Shown: positions 1-7,854 of the stretch, in pieces | How positions within the stretch are numbered: position 1 is the first letter of the stretch | Layout: every line of letters starts with the position of its first letter | From: Roseiarcus sp036488815 | GTDB lineage: Bacteria; Pseudomonadota; Alphaproteobacteria; Rhizobiales; Beijerinckiaceae | Direction of reading: 5' to 3' | Assembly (NCBI GenBank): GCA_036488815.1 | Contig: DASXGX010000110.1 | Span: 44,006-108,005 of the forward strand | Length of the DNA stretch: 64,000 nucleotides | Made by a program: the position numbers and the translations under genes | The notes under the pieces: model-generated | The model's input: the letters and a program-made list of their open reading frames with translations, nothing else | What the model was told of the DNA's origin: nothing | Databases searched by the model: none

Positions 1-79
1 AAATCATATCGAGGCGTCCTTCCCTGGAATGATGCAGGGCCGGCCGCGCCCCGATTCGTGAATTCGTCGAGCGCCGAGA

Positions 80-478
80 TCATAGCGCGCCGAGCAACTC
101 TCGCAGCCGCTCGGGACCCCCGGCCCCAAGCCTCGCCTCGATGCGACGCTGGGCGTCGTCCCACAGCGGCGCGCCCTCGCTGAGTGCGGCGACGCCCCTG
201 TCGTCGAGCGCCACTGTCGCCTCCCGCTGATCTTCCCCCGGCGTCACCCGAACAAGCCCCATGCGCTGCAAGACCTTCACGTTGCGACCGACCGTCGAGC
301 GGTCGAGGTCGGCGAGACGCCCGAGCTGCGATAGCGACACCGGCGCGGCCCGCTCGATCCGCCGCAACAGACTAAATTGCGCGATGTTGACGCCGGTCGG
401 CGCCAGGGCCGCATCGTAGATATCAGTCGTTTTCCGCGCCGCCGCTCGCAGCGCCGCGCAATAGCATTTCGAGATCAT
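80..478 (-). CDS. MarR-family transcriptional regulator
   Basis: This is a predicted cytoplasmic winged-helix DNA-binding protein of 132 residues. The recognition region runs from about residue 48 to 85 (SLSQLGRLADLDRSTVGRNV, then a wing containing the GEDQRE turn), which is the MarR layout of LADRLxxDRSTVxR followed by a basic wing. I start it at the ATG at 478, which gives MISKCYC; an in-frame ATG at 541 adds 21 residues that do not look like the family. Two cysteines at positions 5 and 7 lie in the N-terminal dimerisation helix and could be redox-sensitive, but that is inference. It lies 69 bp downstream of parC on the same strand. Its target is unknown. Confidence 0.85.
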   Translation of the reverse strand: MISKCYCAALRAAARKTTDIYDAALAPTGVNIAQFSLLRRIERAAPVSLSQLGRLADLDRSTVGRNVKVLQRMGLVRVTPGEDQREATVALDDRGVAALSEGAPLWDDAQRRIEARLGAGGPERLRELLGAL

Positions 479-547
479 GACGCGGGTATATGCCCGCACT
501 GACGTAAGCGCAAGAGGCGCCGGCGACAGCTTACCGCCCAACTGCGC

Positions 548-2797
548 CTATCCCTCGAATCGGTTGTTCTTCGGGAAACCCTTGGGCGGCAGCCGGCCCG
601 CCTCGGCGCGCGCGCCGATCCAGTCCTTGAGGTCCGCTTTGGCGACGGTGAAGGTGCGGCCGGCCGAATCGCGCCAGGTCATTCCCTCTGCGATCGCAAA
701 GACCCGCGCATCCGAGAGGCCGCCGTCCTTGTAGCGTTGCAGCCGGACGCCCTTGCCGCGCGCCATTTCCGGCACTTGGAGCAACGGGAAGACGAGCATC
801 TTGCGGTTCTCGCCGATCGTCGCGACGTGATCGCCGACCGCGGGAATCGCCAGGCGCGCTTTGGCGGGCGCGTCGACGTTGATCAGCGCCCTGCCCTTGC
901 GGGTCGAGGACAGCATCTCGTCCTGCCCGACGACGAAGCCGCGCCCGTCGGTCGTCGCCACCAGCATCTTCTCGCCCGCCGCATAGGGCCAGACGGCGAC
1001 GATCTCCGCACTCTCGTCGAGGTCGGCCATCAGGCGGACCGGCTCGCCCGCGCCGCGTCCGCCCGGAAGCTTCGAGGCGTCGAGCGTAAAAACCTTGCCG
1101 TCGCCGGCGAGCACGAGGATCTTCGATGTCGTCTCGGCGAAGAAGGAAGCGCCGAGCGCGTCGTCGCCTTTGAAGGTCGCCGCCGAAAGATCGGCGACAT
1201 GGCCTTTCATGGCGCGAATCCAGCCCTTCTGCGACAGCAGCACCGTGATCGGCTCGCGCTCGATCATCGCCTCGGCGAAATCGACCACCACTTCCGGCGG
1301 CGCCTCGAAAGACGTGCGCCGCTTGCCGATCTTGGTCTCGGGCCCGTATTTCTTCTTCGTGTCGCGAATCTCGAAGGCGATCGCCTGCCACTGCTTCTTT
1401 TCGCTCGCGATCAGAGCCTCGATCGAGCCCTTCTCCTCGACCAGATCCGACTGCTCCTTGCGCAGCGCCATTTCCTCCAGGCGCCGCAGGGCGCGCAGGC
1501 GCGTATCGAGAATGTAGTTCGCCTGCGTATCCGAGAGCGAAAAGCGGGCGATCAGCGCCGCTTTGGGATCGTCGTCCTCACGAACGATGCGGATCACCTC
1601 GTCCAGATTGAGGAAAACAATGATCATGCCGGCGAGCAATTCGAGCCGGCGCTCGATCGCGGCGAGCCGGTGAGCCGAGCGGCGCAGCAGCACCGTGCGG
1701 CGGTGGTCGAGCCATTGCTGCAACGCTTCCGTGAGGCCGACGACCCTCGGCGTGACGCCGTCCACCAGCACGTTCATGTTGACGGGAATGCGCGTCTCGA
1801 GCTCGCTGAGCTTGAAAAGCTGCTCCATCATCATCGCCGGCTCGACGGTGCGGCTGCGCGGCTCGAGCACGACCCGCACGTCTTCGGCCGATTCGTCGCG
1901 GACGTCGCCGAGCAGATGCGCCTTCTTCTCGTTCAGCAGGTTTGCGAGTTGCTCGATCAGGCGGGACTTCTGCACGCCATAGGGAATTTCGGTGACGACG
2001 ACGGCCCAGCCGCCGCGGCCGGTCTCCTCCTTCGCCCAGCGGGCGCGCAGGCGGAAGCCGCCGCGTCCGGTCCGATAGGTCTCGGCGATCGAGCCGCGGT
2101 CGTCGACGACGATGCCGCCGGTCGGAAAGTCGGGACCCGGCATGAAGGTGAGCAGCGCCTGCGTCTCGGCCTTGGGATGGGCGATCAGGTAGAGCGCGGC
2201 GTCGCACAGTTCGGCGACGTTGTGGGGCGGGATCGAGGTCGCCATGCCCACCGCGATGCCCTGAGCGCCATTGGCGAGCAGATTGGGAATCGCCGCCGGC
2301 AGAACGATCGGCTCTTTCGTGTCGCCGGAATAGTTGTCGCGCCAGTCGACCGCGTCCTCGTCGATGCCCTCCAGCAGGAGGCGCGCGACGTCCGTCATCC
2401 GCGCTTCGGTGTAGCGGTAGGCGGCGGCGTTGTCGCCGTCGATGTTGCCGAAATTGCCCTGCCCTTCGATCAGCGGATAGCGGGACGAGAAATCCTGGGC
2501 GAGGCGCACCAGCGCCTCGTAGATCGCCTGGTCGCCGTGCGGGTGAAACGAGCCCATCACGTCGCCGACGATCTTGGCGCATTTTTTGAACGCCGTGCCC
2601 GGATCGAGCCGCAAGATGTGCATCCCGTAGAGGATGCGCCGGTGCACAGGCTTGAGCCCGTCGCGCGCGTCCGGCAGCGCGCGCCCCATGATGGTCGAGA
2701 GCGCGTAGGAGAGATAGCGCTCTTCGAGCGCCTCGCGCAGGCTGACGTCGATCGGCGCCGAGGGCGGCGGCGGAGGGGGCGGTGCGGCCTTGGTCAT
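548..2797 (-). CDS. parC: DNA topoisomerase IV subunit A (ParC)
   Basis: ParC is the DNA-cleaving subunit of topoisomerase IV; with ParE it decatenates replicated chromosomes in the cytoplasm. The 749-residue protein opens with a run of prolines (residues 6-12), then the breakage-reunion domain beginning EERYLSYALSTIMGRALPD. The catalytic tyrosine is Y129 in AAAYRYTEARM, preceded by R128, and the quinolone-region sequence HPHGDQAIYEALVRLAQ is present. The C-terminal half has weak beta-pinwheel repeats (for example GWIRAMKGH) and no long GyrA-type tail or GyrA box, which favours ParC over GyrA. Length is normal for alphaproteobacteria. ParE is not in the window. Confidence 0.95.
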   Translation of the reverse strand: MTKAAPPPPPPPSAPIDVSLREALEERYLSYALSTIMGRALPDARDGLKPVHRRILYGMHILRLDPGTAFKKCAKIVGDVMGSFHPHGDQAIYEALVRLAQDFSSRYPLIEGQGNFGNIDGDNAAAYRYTEARMTDVARLLLEGIDEDAVDWRDNYSGDTKEPIVLPAAIPNLLANGAQGIAVGMATSIPPHNVAELCDAALYLIAHPKAETQALLTFMPGPDFPTGGIVVDDRGSIAETYRTGRGGFRLRARWAKEETGRGGWAVVVTEIPYGVQKSRLIEQLANLLNEKKAHLLGDVRDESAEDVRVVLEPRSRTVEPAMMMEQLFKLSELETRIPVNMNVLVDGVTPRVVGLTEALQQWLDHRRTVLLRRSAHRLAAIERRLELLAGMIIVFLNLDEVIRIVREDDDPKAALIARFSLSDTQANYILDTRLRALRRLEEMALRKEQSDLVEEKGSIEALIASEKKQWQAIAFEIRDTKKKYGPETKIGKRRTSFEAPPEVVVDFAEAMIEREPITVLLSQKGWIRAMKGHVADLSAATFKGDDALGASFFAETTSKILVLAGDGKVFTLDASKLPGGRGAGEPVRLMADLDESAEIVAVWPYAAGEKMLVATTDGRGFVVGQDEMLSSTRKGRALINVDAPAKARLAIPAVGDHVATIGENRKMLVFPLLQVPEMARGKGVRLQRYKDGGLSDARVFAIAEGMTWRDSAGRTFTVAKADLKDWIGARAEAGRLPPKGFPKNNRFEG

Positions 2798-2875
2798 GGC
2801 CGCCGGGTTAACGAATCAGGCGAGTCGCGGCAAGCGCGGCGCGCCGCCGAGCTTGCCCTTCTTCGGGGTTAGCCC

Positions 2876-2938
2876 CGGAATTACGCGCGCTCTTCGCGCG
2901 CTGTGGCGGAAATTACGCGCGCTCTTCGCGCGCTATGG
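2876..2938. repeat. Imperfect tandem duplication of a self-complementary 31-32 bp unit
   Basis: Two nearly identical units (2876-2906 and 2907-2938) differ by one inserted A and one G/A change. Each contains GCGCGC-TCTTC-GCGCGC, which can fold into a hairpin. The second copy covers the last codons and TAA stop of the upstream membrane-protein gene, so the first copy is a duplicated gene 3' end. It lies in the gap before parC and could act as a weak transcription terminator or RNA-stabilising stem; no T tract follows. Confidence 0.7.
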
Positions 2939-3692
2939 GATGCGTCCCGGCCCGTTGCGGCAGGGCGACGACCAGGCCGACGATGACCGCCGCGAGCAGC
3001 GCCGATGCGTAGAGACGGCTGAAGGCAAACCCGCCGAGGCTATGGGGTTTGTCGAGGAGATCGCCGAGCGTCGCGCCGAGCGGACGGGTGAGGACGAAGG
3101 CGGCCCAGAACAGCATCGTCTTCGAGGCCTGGGTGAAATAGTGCGCTGCGGCGACCAGGGCCAGGGCCGCAAAGAAGACCAAGGCGCCATTCTCGTAGCC
3201 GAGGCCATTGGTGTCCGCCATCCAGTCGCCGAGCGCCGTGCCCAAAGTCTGGGAGAAAAGGATCGCGACCCAGTAGAACACTTCGACCCGCGGCTTATTG
3301 ACGGTTTCGACGGAGATCGAGCCTTCCGACCAGCGCCAGGCGGCGAGCGAAAGTACCAGTCCGGCGATGAGGATCGAGGTCCCGCCGGGGTAGCCGACGC
3401 CGAGCGAACGATCGACGAAATCCGCGATCGTGGTGCCGAGCGTGGTCGTGGCGACGATGGTGATCCAATAAACCGCGGGGTAAAACGCCTTGGCGCGGAT
3501 CTGAAAGATGACGGCGAGGGCGAATATGGCGAGAAAAATCGCGCTGCCCGCGGCGTAGCCGAAGCCCATCGACATGGTGACCGCGTCGCCGCCCGTTTCT
3601 CCCAATGTCGTCGCGAAGATCTTGATGATCCAGAACCCGAGCGCGACTTCCGGGACCTTGCTGAGCGCGACCGAAGCAGGATTGTTCTGCAT
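2913..3692 (-). CDS. COG4705-like multipass membrane protein with four internal repeats
   Basis: This is an integral membrane protein of 259 residues with about eight hydrophobic segments and no identified function. The sequence contains four copies of a T/P-L-G-x-x-x-x-D motif: TLGETGGD (29-36), TLGTTIAD (84-91), TLGTALGD (149-156) and PLGATLGD (204-211). Spacing is 55, 65 and 55 residues, so the protein was probably built by repeated duplication of a two-helix unit. I assign it to the uncharacterised COG4705 membrane-anchored family from memory of that repeat pattern. The ATG at 3692 (MQNNPAS) is chosen because the 56 residues upstream in frame are hydrophilic and unconserved-looking. The buried Asp residues hint at ion or metal binding, which is inference. 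Confidence 0.7.
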   Translation of the reverse strand: MQNNPASVALSKVPEVALGFWIIKIFATTLGETGGDAVTMSMGFGYAAGSAIFLAIFALAVIFQIRAKAFYPAVYWITIVATTTLGTTIADFVDRSLGVGYPGGTSILIAGLVLSLAAWRWSEGSISVETVNKPRVEVFYWVAILFSQTLGTALGDWMADTNGLGYENGALVFFAALALVAAAHYFTQASKTMLFWAAFVLTRPLGATLGDLLDKPHSLGGFAFSRLYASALLAAVIVGLVVALPQRAGTHPIAREERA

Positions 3693-3832
3693 TGAGCCTC
3701 TGATCGAATTCGAGGGGGTTGGCGGGGCGCGTTGCGCCTCGCGCGTCCGCTGGAGGTTAGGCCGATCAGCTGCCTGACCATAATGATAAAATCGTAATCC
3801 TGGCGCCTCGATTTCGCCAACTTTCCAATCGG

Positions 3833-4177
3833 TTACGGCTTTCCGCGCCGGCCCTGGCAAAGGACGATCGGCTCGGAAACGGCCCGCACGAAGCCGCCGC
3901 TCTCATAGACCTGCATGTTCGAGACCCCCGGCGGCAGCAGGAAGGAGCCCTGCACCACCTGCGTCTGGTTGGCTGCAGTCGCAAGAGCCCAACTGAACGT
4001 ACAGAGCTGCGCTGGGGCGCTCGGATCCATATGGCTGCACAGTAGCTGAGCGCCGCCGAGTAGCGCCGCGCCGCCGCAATTGACGACCGTCTTGGCGAGA
4101 CAGGGACTCGCCGCGCCGAGCGACGCGACAGCCGCCAATGGCCAGATGCGGGTGAAAATCGATTTCAAGCCGGTCAT
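3833..4177 (-). CDS. Small secreted hypothetical protein
   Basis: I do not recognise this 114-residue protein. It has a clear Sec signal: basic start (MTGLKSIFTRIW), a hydrophobic stretch, then a cleavage-like SPCLAKT near residue 29, so it should be exported to the periplasm. The mature part has several cysteines (in NCGG, LLCSH, QLCTF and VLCQG), an even number that could form disulfides. It is transcribed divergently from the marR-emrAB operon and shares a 162-bp intergenic region with it, so co-regulation is possible but not shown. Confidence 0.55.
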   Translation of the reverse strand: MTGLKSIFTRIWPLAAVASLGAASPCLAKTVVNCGGAALLGGAQLLCSHMDPSAPAQLCTFSWALATAANQTQVVQGSFLLPPGVSNMQVYESGGFVRAVSEPIVLCQGRRGKP

Positions 4178-4246
4178 TTGCTTCGCTCCTGCAACGAACC
4201 TCAGTCATCGAATTAGGTCCGCGCCAACCAACCTTCGCCTTGCCTC

Positions 4247-4275
4247 TTGCGGTCGCTAGGCAAGCTTGTTATATG
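4247..4275 (+). promoter_or_regulatory. Predicted sigma70-type promoter of the marR-emrAB operon
   Basis: TTGCGG at 4247-4252 and TATATG at 4270-4275 are separated by 17 nt, a good match to a housekeeping promoter in a high-GC genome. Transcription would begin close to the downstream dyad and about 60 nt before the regulator's ATG. Confidence 0.5.
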
Positions 4276-4281
4276 CGTACC

Positions 4282-4300
4282 GATAATAAGCCTACTTATC
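4282..4300. promoter_or_regulatory. Candidate MarR operator (imperfect palindrome)
   Basis: GATAATAAG-C-CTACTTATC is an imperfect 19-bp dyad in a locally AT-rich patch just downstream of the -10 element, around the expected start site. MarR repressors that head efflux operons typically bind such a site and block their own transcription, so autoregulation is likely but inferred. Confidence 0.5.
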
Positions 4301-4339
4301 AGTGTCAACGCGGGGCGCGGGCCCGACTCAAGCCAAAAC

Positions 4340-4810
4340 ATGCCAGACGTTCATCCACAGATCGGCATCCTGCTGAACGAGGTCGCTCGCCTGATGCGCA
4401 AGCGCTTCGAACAGCGCACGCGGGACCAGGGCCTGACGCGGGCGCAGTGGCAGACCATCGTCTATCTCGCAAGGCAGGAGGGGGTTCACCAGGCGTGTCT
4501 GGCCGAAATGCTCGAGATCGAGCCGATGACGCTGGTGCGCATTCTCGACCGGCTCGAACAGCGCGGCGTGATCGAGCGCCGGCAGGACCCCGAGGATCGG
4601 CGGGCTTGGCGCCTCTATCTCAAGGAGGCCGCGCGCCCGCTGCTGGCGGCGATGCAGCCGCTCGGCGAAGCGACGCGGGCCGAGGCCCTCGAGGGCGTCT
4701 CGGACACGGACCGTGACCGCGTCATGCAAATTCTCACCCTCATGAAGACGAACCTCGCGGCGGCTTGCCAGGGACCGACCGCCGAAAAGACGGAACCTCG
4801 ATATGGCTGA
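4340..4810 (+). CDS. MarR-family regulator of the linked EmrAB-type pump
   Basis: This 156-residue winged-helix protein probably represses the downstream efflux genes and itself and is released by a small lipophilic or phenolic ligand, as with EmrR. The HTH is about residues 48-80 (QACLAEMLEIEPMTLVRILD) and the wing is RRQDPEDRRAWRL. The ATG at 4340 (MPDVHPQIGI) is preferred; an upstream in-frame ATG at 4247 would place coding sequence across the predicted promoter. The stop overlaps the emrA start by 8 bases, so the three genes are translationally coupled. A single Cys (position 53) lies in the HTH region. The ligand cannot be read from sequence. Confidence 0.9.
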   Translation: MPDVHPQIGILLNEVARLMRKRFEQRTRDQGLTRAQWQTIVYLARQEGVHQACLAEMLEIEPMTLVRILDRLEQRGVIERRQDPEDRRAWRLYLKEAARPLLAAMQPLGEATRAEALEGVSDTDRDRVMQILTLMKTNLAAACQGPTAEKTEPRYG

Positions 4811-6026
4811 CGGAAACGCGGTCCATCGCCTGCCCAGCGAGAGGACTACGGCTGCGGGAAATCCTCCGGTTAGAGAATTGCGACGGCCGTCCGGCGAAGC
4901 GGAGGCCCCCATCGCGCCGGAGACGTCGGAGGCGGTCGCTCCGCCGGCTCAAAAGCCGGCGCGCGCGCGGCGCAACTGGCGTCGCCCGCTGCTGTTCGCG
5001 CTCCTACCGATCGCGCTCGCCGGCGGCGGCTACGTCTACGTGACCGGCGGCCAGATCATGTCGACCGACAACGCCTATGTGCAAGCGGATATGGTCGGCG
5101 TTTCGACCGACGTCGCGGGCACGGTCATTTCCGTCGAGGTGCACGACAACGAGCCGGTCAAGAAGGGTCAAATTCTGTACCGGCTGAGGCCCGACACCTA
5201 CCAGATCGCCCTCGACGGCGCGAAGGCGCAGCTCGGCACGGTGCACGATCAGGTGTTGACCCTGCAGGCCACCTACAAGCTCGCGCTTGCGCAGGTCGAG
5301 CAGGCCCAGGCGGATCTCGTCTTCTACGAGACCAATTTCAAGCGCCAGCAGGATCTGCTGGCGACCGGCGCTGGCACCAAGGCCGCTTTCGACGTCGCCC
5401 AGCACGACCTCGAGGCGACCCGCCAGAGGATCGCCGTCGCCAAGGCGCAAGCGGACACCAGCCTCGCCCAGCTCAGCGGCGATCCGAACCAGAAAATCGA
5501 GGACAATCCCTTCTACAAGCAGGCGAAAGCCACCGTCGACAACGCTCAGCGCGATCTCAACGACACGATCGTGCGCGCGCCCTTCGACGGCGTGGCGACC
5601 AATGTCAATGCGATCCAGCCTGGCTCCTATCTCCAAACTTCGCAGACCGCCTTCAGCCTCGTCTCGACCACTCACATGTGGATCGAGGCAAGCCCCAAGG
5701 AGACCGAGCTCACCTATGTGCGCGCGGGCCAGCCGGCGACCGTCACCGTCGACACCTATCCGGGCGTCGAATGGAAGGGGGTGGTCGACAGCCTCAGCCC
5801 CGCCTCGGGATCGAGCTTCTCGCTGCTGCCGGCTCAGAATACGACTGGCAACTGGGTCAAAGTCGTGCAGCGCATTCCGCTTCGCGTGCGTCTCGACGAC
5901 ATCGCGGGCAAGCCGCCGCTGCGCGTCGGCATGAGTGTCTCGGTCGACGTCGACACCGGTCACCCGCGCGGCCTGCCCGACTTCGTGACGCAATGGCTCG
6001 GCCGCGGCGAGCCGCGCCATGGCTGA
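4803..6026 (+). CDS. emrA: EmrA-type membrane fusion protein (HlyD family)
   Basis: This 407-residue periplasmic adaptor should link the EmrB-like inner-membrane pump to an outer-membrane channel for drug or toxicant extrusion. It has a proline/acid-rich cytoplasmic tail (1-55), one transmembrane helix at about 62-80, the diagnostic STDNAYVQADMV segment (87-98), a lipoyl half-motif (GTVISVEVHDNEPVKKGQ), a long alpha-helical hairpin (about 140-240) and a beta-barrel with the second lipoyl half (IVRAPFDGVA). The start overlaps marR by 8 bases and the end overlaps emrB by 8. No outer-membrane factor is encoded nearby, so a TolC-like protein from elsewhere is presumably used. Confidence 0.92.
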   Translation: MADGNAVHRLPSERTTAAGNPPVRELRRPSGEAEAPIAPETSEAVAPPAQKPARARRNWRRPLLFALLPIALAGGGYVYVTGGQIMSTDNAYVQADMVGVSTDVAGTVISVEVHDNEPVKKGQILYRLRPDTYQIALDGAKAQLGTVHDQVLTLQATYKLALAQVEQAQADLVFYETNFKRQQDLLATGAGTKAAFDVAQHDLEATRQRIAVAKAQADTSLAQLSGDPNQKIEDNPFYKQAKATVDNAQRDLNDTIVRAPFDGVATNVNAIQPGSYLQTSQTAFSLVSTTHMWIEASPKETELTYVRAGQPATVTVDTYPGVEWKGVVDSLSPASGSSFSLLPAQNTTGNWVKVVQRIPLRVRLDDIAGKPPLRVGMSVSVDVDTGHPRGLPDFVTQWLGRGEPRHG

Positions 6027-7554
6027 CGGGAGCGCAGGCAGGATCGCCAACCGCGGCCTCATCACCGCAAGCGTGATCTTGTCGGTGATCATGCAGGCGC
6101 TCGACACCACGATCGCCAACGTCGCCCTGCCCTACATCCAGGGCAGCGTCGCGGCGAGCGCGGACCAGATCAACTGGGTGCTGACCTCCTATATCGTCGC
6201 CGCTGCGATCATGACGCCGCCGTCGGGTTTCCTCGCAGCGCGATACGGGCGCAAGCGCATCCTGCTCATCGCGATTGCCGGATTCGTGATCGCCTCGATC
6301 CTGTGCGGCCTCGCGCAATCGCTGCTCGAAATTGTCGCCTTCCGCCTCATGCAGGGGCTGTTCGGGGCCGCGCTCGTGCCGCTGTCGCAAAGCATCATGC
6401 TCGACATCTTCGACGTCAAGGAACGCGGCTCGGCAATGGCGATGTTCGGCGTTTCGGTGATGGTCGGACCCGTCCTGGGCCCGGTGATCGGGGGCTGGCT
6501 CACCGACAACATCAGCTGGCGCTGGGTGTTCTACATCAACGTGCCGATCGGCGCGCTCGCTTTCGCCGGCGTGAGCCTGTTTGTAACCGAGACTAGGCGG
6601 GACGCGGCGGCGCGGCTGGATTGGCTCGGCTTCGCCGCGCTGAGCGTGAGCATCGCGGCGCTGCAGATCTTCCTCGATCGCGGCGAGCAACTCGACTGGT
6701 TCTCGTCGGGGGAAATCATTGTCGAGGCGCTGGTTTGCGCCAGCGCGTTCTATGTCTTCCTCGTCCACACGTTCACCGCGGCGAACCCGTTCGTCAATCC
6801 GAAGCTGTTCCTCGATCGCAACTTCACGCTCTGCTTCGTGTTCATCTTCATCGTCGGCATGACCTATCTGGCCTCGCTTGCGCTGATGACGCCCTATCTG
6901 CAGACGTTGATGAACTATCCCGTGTTGACGGCGGGCCTCGTGATGGGACCGCGCGGGGTCGGCACGATGTTGTGCATGTTCTTCGTCGGCCGGCTGATCG
7001 GACGGGTCGACACCCGTGTGCTGCTGACGATCGGTTTCGGGCTGACCGCGGGCTCCATGTATCTGATGACGGGTTGGACGCCCGACGTCTCGCAGTGGAC
7101 GATCGTCTCGGTCGGCTTCCTCCAGGGCATGGGCCTCGGCTTCATGTTTGTGCCGTTGACCACGACCGCCTTCGCGACGTTGTCGGCGACGATGCGCGGC
7201 GAGGGAACGGGACTCTACAACCTGTCGCGCAACATCGGCTCCAGCGTGGGCATTTCCGTGATGGCGGCGCTGATCACGCGCAACACCCAGATCAACCACG
7301 CCGACATCGCGGCCTATGTGACGCCGTTCAACCACGCGCTGCAGCATCCGGCGATGATCCATGCGCTCAACCCGTTGACCGCCGCCGGGCGAGCCGCTCT
7401 CGACAGCCTGATCACGCTGCAGGCGGTGATCATCTCCTATACCGACGACTTCAAGCTGTTGATGATCCTGTCGCTCGCCGCCATTCCGCTCCTGGTGTTT
7501 CTCAAGAAGCCAGCGGAGGCGCCGAGCGTCGACCATACCGCCGTGATGGAATAG
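6019..7554 (+). CDS. emrB: DHA2-family major facilitator efflux transporter (EmrB-like)
   Basis: This 511-residue inner-membrane H+-antiporter has about 14 hydrophobic segments, as expected for the DHA2 drug family. Characteristic sequences include the first-helix LDTTIANVALPYIQG, the motif-A loop ARYGRKR, and the motif-C region GPVLGPVIGGWLTD followed by ISWRWVFYINVPIG. Together with EmrA it should export hydrophobic compounds directly past the outer membrane. It overlaps emrA by 8 bases and is the last gene of the operon; the stop lies 13 bp from the convergent soxD stop. The substrate is unknown. Confidence 0.92.
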   Translation: MADGSAGRIANRGLITASVILSVIMQALDTTIANVALPYIQGSVAASADQINWVLTSYIVAAAIMTPPSGFLAARYGRKRILLIAIAGFVIASILCGLAQSLLEIVAFRLMQGLFGAALVPLSQSIMLDIFDVKERGSAMAMFGVSVMVGPVLGPVIGGWLTDNISWRWVFYINVPIGALAFAGVSLFVTETRRDAAARLDWLGFAALSVSIAALQIFLDRGEQLDWFSSGEIIVEALVCASAFYVFLVHTFTAANPFVNPKLFLDRNFTLCFVFIFIVGMTYLASLALMTPYLQTLMNYPVLTAGLVMGPRGVGTMLCMFFVGRLIGRVDTRVLLTIGFGLTAGSMYLMTGWTPDVSQWTIVSVGFLQGMGLGFMFVPLTTTAFATLSATMRGEGTGLYNLSRNIGSSVGISVMAALITRNTQINHADIAAYVTPFNHALQHPAMIHALNPLTAAGRAALDSLITLQAVIISYTDDFKLLMILSLAAIPLLVFLKKPAEAPSVDHTAVME

Positions 7555-7567
7555 CCGCCTTGGGCTC

Positions 7568-7846
7568 TTACCCCAGATCCGGACGTGGCTCGCCGGCCTT
7601 GTAGGTGACGCGGATGCGGTCGCTCACCGTGTCGCGGATGCAATTGAAGAAGCGCCCGCAGCCCGCGACATGCCGCCAGCGTTCGGCGTGCGTGCCGCGG
7701 TCGTTGGCGCGAAAGTAGAGGAAGTCGGTCCATTCCTCGTCCGTGGCGGCGTTCGGATTGGGGCGAACGAGATGCGCCTCGCCGCCGTTCTTGAATTCGA
7801 TTTCCGGTCGGTCCATTTCGCAATAGGGACAGCGGATCAGCAGCAT
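7568..7846 (-). CDS. soxD: Sarcosine oxidase delta subunit / MgdB-like small subunit
   Basis: This 92-residue protein matches the zinc-binding delta subunit of heterotetrameric sarcosine oxidase (SoxBDAG) and the homologous small subunit of N-methylglutamate dehydrogenase. The N-terminus LLIRCPYCEMDRPEIEF carries the CxxC pair, and the second half has WRHVAGCGRFFNCIRDTVSD with a conserved His and Cys. The ATG at 7846 lies 8 bp after the soxB stop, so the two are co-transcribed. The usual next genes, alpha (soxA) and gamma (soxG), are absent: the convergent emrB begins 13 bp away. Function is therefore uncertain unless the other subunits are encoded elsewhere. Confidence 0.85.
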   Translation of the reverse strand: MLLIRCPYCEMDRPEIEFKNGGEAHLVRPNPNAATDEEWTDFLYFRANDRGTHAERWRHVAGCGRFFNCIRDTVSDRIRVTYKAGEPRPDLG

Positions 7847-7854
7847 ATTGGCCT

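Noticed and set aside
737..2872. Long plus-strand open frame antisense to parC
   Set aside because: Arg/His/Asp-rich, no domain, wholly antisense to a certain gene; typical spurious frame in high-GC DNA.
7540..7580. Possible bidirectional terminator between emrB and soxD
   Set aside because: Only a 4-bp stem (TGGG/CCCA) without a T tract; too weak to call.
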